From Peptococcaceae bacterium (lineage in GTDB: Bacteria; Bacillota; Peptococcia; Peptococcales; Peptococcaceae), in assembly GCA_019420345.1 (NCBI GenBank), contig JAHZHI010000045.1:1-25794 (forward strand): DNA of 25,794 nucleotides, given 5' to 3'. Below the pieces are notes generated by a model. The model was not told the DNA's origin, did not search any database, and saw only the letters and a list, made by a program, of their open reading frames with translations. The position numbers were made by a program, and so were the translations under genes. Below are positions 21,534 to 25,794 of this stretch, piece after piece; the stretch's first letter is position 1, and every line of letters begins with the position of its first letter.

Positions 21534-23564
21534 TTACTTTTCCAGAATTTGATATACCGGTGCCCCTTCACAATCAGCAGGCATATCTACGCCAAGAATA
21601 GTGGCTACAGTAGGCGCAACATCGACTTCACGAATCATGCGCTTTGTCTTGATTCCTTTCCTGATCCCAGCCCCAGCTGCCATAAAGATCGGGGAAACAG
21701 AAGTGTGGAAATATCCTTCAATAGTAGAAGAAGCATCGCCATGAAGATGATTAAAACCTTCATCAATGAAGTAAATAATATCACCACATTTTTCTCCACC
21801 GAGACCAATTAGTTTCGCATCTTTATTTCTCAAGGCAAATTGAATGATTCTCTTTCCATTCAAGCGATAAGCATACAAATCATCAATAATTTGTCGTTCA
21901 AGTTCATATTTATCTTTTGGATCAACGCATCCATCAGGGTTACGTCCCTTTAAATTGATATAAATATGGTTTCCACGAGGTGCGACAGCTCTGGTTTTTT
22001 CCCAATCAATGGCTCTTGTATCATTGCCATTTTTGTCTTTTTTCATGACAGTATAACCAAGTTCACGCATGACACCAACGTTCATTGCAAATGCATCACC
22101 CATTAACGGTAACTCGTCTTCCTCTGAACATATCAATCCATGGTCACTTGTTACAATAATTGCCCATCCCTTATCAATAAGTGGTAAGAAATCGCCAATA
22201 TAATTATCCACTTGAACGTAAAGCTCTTCTAGGAATCCCTGGTAAACTTTTTCGTCATTCCAACCAAATCTTTCTCTCGACTTCGCCCAACGCCAACAAG
22301 CGTGACCGAGATGATCACAACTGTGATTATGAGTAAACACCACATCATAGTCATTTTGTTCAATAAGACCCATCAAAGCCGTCGCCTGCCATTTTTGGAA
22401 TGCAGCCCAAGAAGGAAGAACCCTTCGGCTAACCAATTCAGGATAGTTTCCGGCCGATTGAGTGGTATGTGGAATATATCCTGCAATATTGATAGTCTGC
22501 TGATAAAGAGATTTTGGTGACCAAATTTCTGTTTTCTTGTCAGTTGTAATATCTATCGCGTCACCAACGGAAAACGCAATCGAATTACCGTCTGGAGCAA
22601 GTTTAACAATTGAGAAAAATCGTGTTACTGCAAATCGTTCATCATCTTTGATAACATCAGAGACAACCGTAGGATGAAATTCACCGTCGCAAAGAACTTC
22701 AAATGGCTTTTCTTCTTTTTTATTCTTGTATACAGCTACTGTATTATAAACACCATCTTTATTTTTTAAAATAAGAGCTGGATACTGAAGTAAACCATTG
22801 CTTACAACAATCGTAAATTCTTTTGCGTCCGCAGGAACATCAAAATGCCAATTCTTAGGTTCTGAAATTGGCACTTCATAGCGAAGCAAACATTCTTCAA
22901 ATTCGCCTATTTCTTCTCCTTCGGTCCAATCAAATGCCGGATACGCCGATACGGTTCTTCCACTGTAGACCTGATCGGCAGAAACTGGTTCAAGACTTTC
23001 ATCTTCGCTCATAGCAGCACGCATATCGTCAGTTATAATACATCCAGCGCCGCCTTTCAATGTCTCTCGTGTTAATACATGAATATGATCGCATTCTGCT
23101 GACCCATATATTAAATGTTCTGGTTCTACCGTTCCATAACCAGCATTTGGGCCAGTCGGTGCCATACCACCAACTACATGAAGATTTAGGTTTTCAATAA
23201 CAGGCGGCCATGAACAAGGCCAGGTCCATACAAGAGTTTTTTTACCAGCTTTTGCCGTTACTTCCCAAAGCTGTTCTGCTTGAACTTTAGCGGAATTAAA
23301 ATTATTTTCCAGTTTATTAATTTCATTGCCAGCTGTATTCCAATAGCAGGTAATTCCATGCGTCATAGGGTAAGCACCAGTGGAAAGGGTTGTCCACATT
23401 GGCGGAGTAATTGTCGGCACTCCGCCAAGCATATATAAATCTTCGCGTGCAGCACCCTGCGCCAACAATTTTTCAATGTTAGGTAATTTACCTTGTTGTA
23501 AAAAATACGAACACAGTTCAGGGTCCATACCATCAATACCTAATATAATCGCTTTGTTGCTCAT
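21534..23564 (-). CDS. Alkaline-phosphatase-superfamily phosphoesterase (type I phosphodiesterase/nucleotide pyrophosphatase-like), copy 2
   Basis: A 676-residue protein without signal peptide, so probably cytosolic. The two-metal core is visible: Asp11 (LGIDGMD), the likely nucleophile Thr53 (PTITPPMWTTLSTGAYP, aligned by eye to phosphonoacetate hydrolase/NPP enzymes), Asp417 and His421 (SCDHLGH), Asp474-His475 (TSDHG) and His608 (HLHGD). The C terminus has VDVAPTVATILGV, typical of the family. The large insert between Thr53 and Asp417 is probably a cap that sets substrate choice. Related enzymes cleave phosphomonoesters, phosphodiesters, phosphonates or sulfates, so the substrate cannot be named. 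AAGGAGG precedes the ATG. It follows its paralog by 80 bases. Confidence 0.85.
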   Translation of the reverse strand: MSNKAIILGIDGMDPELCSYFLQQGKLPNIEKLLAQGAAREDLYMLGGVPTITPPMWTTLSTGAYPMTHGITCYWNTAGNEINKLENNFNSAKVQAEQLWEVTAKAGKKTLVWTWPCSWPPVIENLNLHVVGGMAPTGPNAGYGTVEPEHLIYGSAECDHIHVLTRETLKGGAGCIITDDMRAAMSEDESLEPVSADQVYSGRTVSAYPAFDWTEGEEIGEFEECLLRYEVPISEPKNWHFDVPADAKEFTIVVSNGLLQYPALILKNKDGVYNTVAVYKNKKEEKPFEVLCDGEFHPTVVSDVIKDDERFAVTRFFSIVKLAPDGNSIAFSVGDAIDITTDKKTEIWSPKSLYQQTINIAGYIPHTTQSAGNYPELVSRRVLPSWAAFQKWQATALMGLIEQNDYDVVFTHNHSCDHLGHACWRWAKSRERFGWNDEKVYQGFLEELYVQVDNYIGDFLPLIDKGWAIIVTSDHGLICSEEDELPLMGDAFAMNVGVMRELGYTVMKKDKNGNDTRAIDWEKTRAVAPRGNHIYINLKGRNPDGCVDPKDKYELERQIIDDLYAYRLNGKRIIQFALRNKDAKLIGLGGEKCGDIIYFIDEGFNHLHGDASSTIEGYFHTSVSPIFMAAGAGIRKGIKTKRMIREVDVAPTVATILGVDMPADCEGAPVYQILEK

Positions 23565-23587
23565 AAAGTTCTACCTCCTTAAAACGT

Positions 23588-23628
23588 TTTGAACTGTCTC
23601 CTAACTAATTGGCTGGAAACAGTTCAAA
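23588..23628 (-). other. Strong intergenic hairpin between the two phosphoesterase genes
   Basis: The arms 23588-23601 and 23615-23628 form a 14-bp stem with one G-U pair and a 13-base loop. On the minus strand it is followed by ACGTTTT and then the ribosome binding site of the downstream gene. The U-run is too short for a confident terminator. It could be a partial terminator, an RNA-processing site or a stabiliser that sets the ratio of the two products. Confidence 0.6.
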
Positions 23629-23644
23629 TACGATTTTTCAAATG

Positions 23645-25726
23645 TTATTTTCTATTATATTTTTTTAGAATCTGATAAGCAGGAGCGCCTTCACATTGTG
23701 CTGGAATCGGAATATTCATGAGTTCAGATACAGTTGGCGCAACGTCAACTTCACGGATCACGCGATTGGTAATACACCCTTCATTAACGCCCGGTCCTGC
23801 AGCAATAAAGATAGGGGAAACTGAGGTGCCAAAATATCCTTCGGTTGTAGACAGTGCATCACCATGAAGTCGATTAAAACCTTCTTCAAGAAAATAGATT
23901 ATATCCCCACAATTTTCACCACTCAGACCTATGAGTGCTGCATCTTTATTTCTCATTGCAATATTTACGACACGTTTCCCGTTCATTCTATAACTATACA
24001 AATCGTCGATAATTTGACGCTCCAGTTCGTACTTATCTTTTGGGTCAACAATACCATTAGGATTTCGCCCTTTGAGATTAATATAGATATGATTACCGCG
24101 TGGAGCAACAGCTCTGGTTTTACTCCAGTCAATCTCGCGGATATCTTTTCCGTTACTGTCTTTTTTCAGAACAGTATACCCTAAATCTCGAAGAACACCT
24201 ACATTCATTACAAAGCCTTCACCCAGGAATGGCAAATCATCTTCTTCACTACACAAAAGACCGTGATCAGATGTAAGGATAATATTCCAACCTTGATCAA
24301 GCAATGGTAAAAATTGTTTTACATATTCATCCGCCTGTAAATAGATTTCTTCTAAAAATCCTTGATAAACTTTTTCATCGTTAAATCCATATTTTTCTCT
24401 AGTTTTTGCCCAACGCCAACAAGGATGTCCAATATGGTCACAACTATGAAGATGAGTGAAAACAGCATCGTAGTCATTCTGCTCAATCAATCCTAGTAAA
24501 GCTTTTGCTTGCCACTTTGTAAAAGCATCCCAGCTTGGAAGGCTTCTTCGACTTATCATTTCTGGATAACCACCGCCGACACCAATCGCATATGGAATAT
24601 ATCCGGCAATATCAACCGCTTGTTGATAAAGAGATTGGGGCAGCCAATTAGATTCTTTTCTTTCAGTTTCTATATCTAATGCATTACCAGCAGAAACAAC
24701 AACATTTTCCCCATCTGGATCAATTTTAACTATCGTAAAATGACGAGTAGTATTTATCTTTTCACCTTTAAAAAGCAATTTGGTTTCAACAAGCGGATAG
24801 TATTCGCCATCCTTAATTGTTACAAATGGTTTTTCTTCTTTTTTATTCAGATAAATTTCAACCGTATCGTATTTATTTTGTTCATTTTTTAACATCAATG
24901 CTGGATATTGCACAGTTCCGTTTGCAACAATAACATAGAATTCCCTTGCGCCATTAGGAATGTCATGTTTCCAGTTTTTTGGCTGTTGAATTGGTGAATT
25001 ATAGGTTTTCAGACACTTATCTGTCTCATTCATTTCTTCGCCTTCCAAATGATCGAAGAGCAGCCAAGCTTTTGGAGCGATGCCTGTTTTAACGCCATCA
25101 TCTGCACCTTCTGCGGTTGCATTTCCAGCTCCCATTTCGTTAAAGCTAGAGACATAGCCTGCGTTGCTTTCTTCTTGCAACATATCTTCGGTCATGATAC
25201 AACCAGCACCGCCTTTTGCTTCTAAATGCTCTCTTGGACCAATTGCTTCGCAAGATGACGATGCATAAGTAAGATAGTCATCATCAACGATTGCAGAAGT
25301 ATGATTAGGTCCCAATGGAGCAAGACCACCAACAATATGTAAATTTGGACTATCCAATCTTGCTGGCCAGCAACATGGCCAAGTCCATACCAAAGCTTTT
25401 TTTCCAGCTTTCACTGCGGTTTCCCAAACTTGTTCTGCTTTAATAAGTGATGTGTCAAATGTATAGACAAGTCGATCTAATTCTGTTGGATGTGAATTCC
25501 AGTAGCAGGTAATCCCATGAGTATTAGGATAAGCACCTGTTGCTAACGTTGTCCACATTGGTGGTGTAATTGTTGGAACCCCGCCAAGCAAAACCAAGTC
25601 CTGACGACATCCGCCTTTCTTGATAAGTTTTTCAATGTTCGGAAGTCGACCTTCATCTACTAACCGGCGTGTCATTTTAGGATCCATACCATCAATACCC
25701 AATACAATAACTTTATTGTCACTCAT
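23645..25726 (-). CDS. Alkaline-phosphatase-superfamily phosphoesterase (type I phosphodiesterase/nucleotide pyrophosphatase-like), copy 1
   Basis: A 693-residue paralog of the gene downstream, with the same core: Asp12 (LGIDGMD), likely nucleophile Thr54 (PTITPPMWTTLATGAYP), Asp430 and His434 (SCDHIGH), Asp487-His488 (TSDHG) and His621 (RLHGD). There is no signal peptide. The start at 25726 gives MSDNKVIVLGIDGMDP, collinear with MSNKAIILGIDGMDP of copy 2. Two in-frame upstream ATGs (25753, 25780), each with its own AAGGAGGTAAATAAA site, come from a 27-bp tandem repeat and would add MSDNKEVNK once or twice. The insert is longer than in copy 2 around residues 185-225. The promoter lies outside the window. 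Confidence 0.85.
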   Translation of the reverse strand: MSDNKVIVLGIDGMDPKMTRRLVDEGRLPNIEKLIKKGGCRQDLVLLGGVPTITPPMWTTLATGAYPNTHGITCYWNSHPTELDRLVYTFDTSLIKAEQVWETAVKAGKKALVWTWPCCWPARLDSPNLHIVGGLAPLGPNHTSAIVDDDYLTYASSSCEAIGPREHLEAKGGAGCIMTEDMLQEESNAGYVSSFNEMGAGNATAEGADDGVKTGIAPKAWLLFDHLEGEEMNETDKCLKTYNSPIQQPKNWKHDIPNGAREFYVIVANGTVQYPALMLKNEQNKYDTVEIYLNKKEEKPFVTIKDGEYYPLVETKLLFKGEKINTTRHFTIVKIDPDGENVVVSAGNALDIETERKESNWLPQSLYQQAVDIAGYIPYAIGVGGGYPEMISRRSLPSWDAFTKWQAKALLGLIEQNDYDAVFTHLHSCDHIGHPCWRWAKTREKYGFNDEKVYQGFLEEIYLQADEYVKQFLPLLDQGWNIILTSDHGLLCSEEDDLPFLGEGFVMNVGVLRDLGYTVLKKDSNGKDIREIDWSKTRAVAPRGNHIYINLKGRNPNGIVDPKDKYELERQIIDDLYSYRMNGKRVVNIAMRNKDAALIGLSGENCGDIIYFLEEGFNRLHGDALSTTEGYFGTSVSPIFIAAGPGVNEGCITNRVIREVDVAPTVSELMNIPIPAQCEGAPAYQILKKYNRK

Positions 25727-25793
25727 TTTATTTACCTCCTTATTGTCACTCATTTTATTTACCTCCTTATTGTCACTCATTTTATTTACCTCC
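25713..25793 (-). repeat. Three perfect 27-bp tandem copies of RBS plus start codon
   Basis: The unit contains, on the minus strand, AAGGAGG, a short A/T spacer, ATG and the codons for Ser-Asp-Asn. It occurs three times without a mismatch (25713-25739, 25740-25766, 25767-25793) and reaches the window edge, so more copies may exist. Since 27 is nine codons, all three ATGs are in frame with the phosphoesterase. It could be a real slippage-prone element or an assembly artefact at a contig end. Confidence 0.9.
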
Positions 25794-25794
25794 T

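Noticed and set aside
25727..25780. N-terminal MSDNKEVNK repeats as a functional peptide domain
   Set aside because: The repeat is explained at DNA level as copies of a ribosome binding site with start codon. The codons Lys-Glu-Val-Asn-Lys are simply the translated binding site and spacer.
1..25794. Search for CRISPR arrays, tRNA or rRNA genes and insertion sequences
   Set aside because: No spaced identical repeats, tRNA-like cloverleaf sequence, rRNA segments or transposase motifs were noticed on either strand. This is reading by eye, without a dedicated search.

Overview
This window looks like a chromosomal piece of an anaerobic member of the Bacillota (Firmicutes). The evidence is an S10-spc-alpha ribosomal operon of Gram-positive layout, with adk, map and infA between secY and rpmJ and with rpsD between rpsK and rpoA. 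An rpmF-yceD pair and exported proteins with S-layer homology (SLH) modules carrying TRAE motifs support the same placement. A gut Clostridia or Negativicutes host is plausible, but the genus cannot be fixed from sequence reading alone.

Region 1 (1-14940, minus strand) is one long, tightly packed operon. Transcription runs from rpsJ at the right to rplQ at the left: rpsJ, rplC, rplD, rplW, rplB, rpsS, rplV, rpsC, rplP, rpmC, rpsQ, rplN, rplX, rplE, rpsN, rpsH, rplF, rplR, rpsE, rpmD, rplO, secY, adk, map, infA, rpmJ, rpsM, rpsK, rpsD, rpoA, rplQ. All 31 genes appear intact. Several junctions overlap (map/adk, secY/rplO, rpmC/rplP, rplW/rplD). Ten of the genes use GTG or TTG starts supported by well placed ribosome binding sites. 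A terminator lies past rplQ. A promoter with a 17-base spacer, followed by a structured leader of about 120 nt, precedes rpsJ.

Region 2 (15246-18049, minus strand) holds typA (ribosome-associated GTPase) with a strong terminator, then rpmF (L32) and yceD (23S rRNA accumulation protein). The rpmF-yceD unit is read from a promoter with perfect -35 and -10 consensus hexamers. This is a translation/ribosome biogenesis block.

Region 3 (18126-21517, plus strand) carries two tandem paralogs for exported proteins. Each has a signal peptide, three SLH modules and a C-terminal C39-like cysteine peptidase domain with visible Cys/His/Asp residues. Each gene has its own promoter. The first has its own terminator, and a long hairpin closes the second. 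The two genes are strikingly G+C-rich compared with both flanks.

Region 4 (21534-25794, minus strand) carries two paralogous cytosolic alkaline-phosphatase-superfamily enzymes (type I phosphodiesterase/nucleotide pyrophosphatase-like). They are A+T-rich and separated by a hairpin. The upstream paralog begins with three perfect 27-bp tandem copies of its ribosome binding site plus start codon region, and these run to the window edge.

The most interesting parts are the RBS/start triplication, the twin SLH-peptidases with an operator-like tandem repeat, the twin phosphoesterases of unknown substrate, and the structured S10 leader. No tRNA, rRNA, CRISPR array or insertion sequence was seen.
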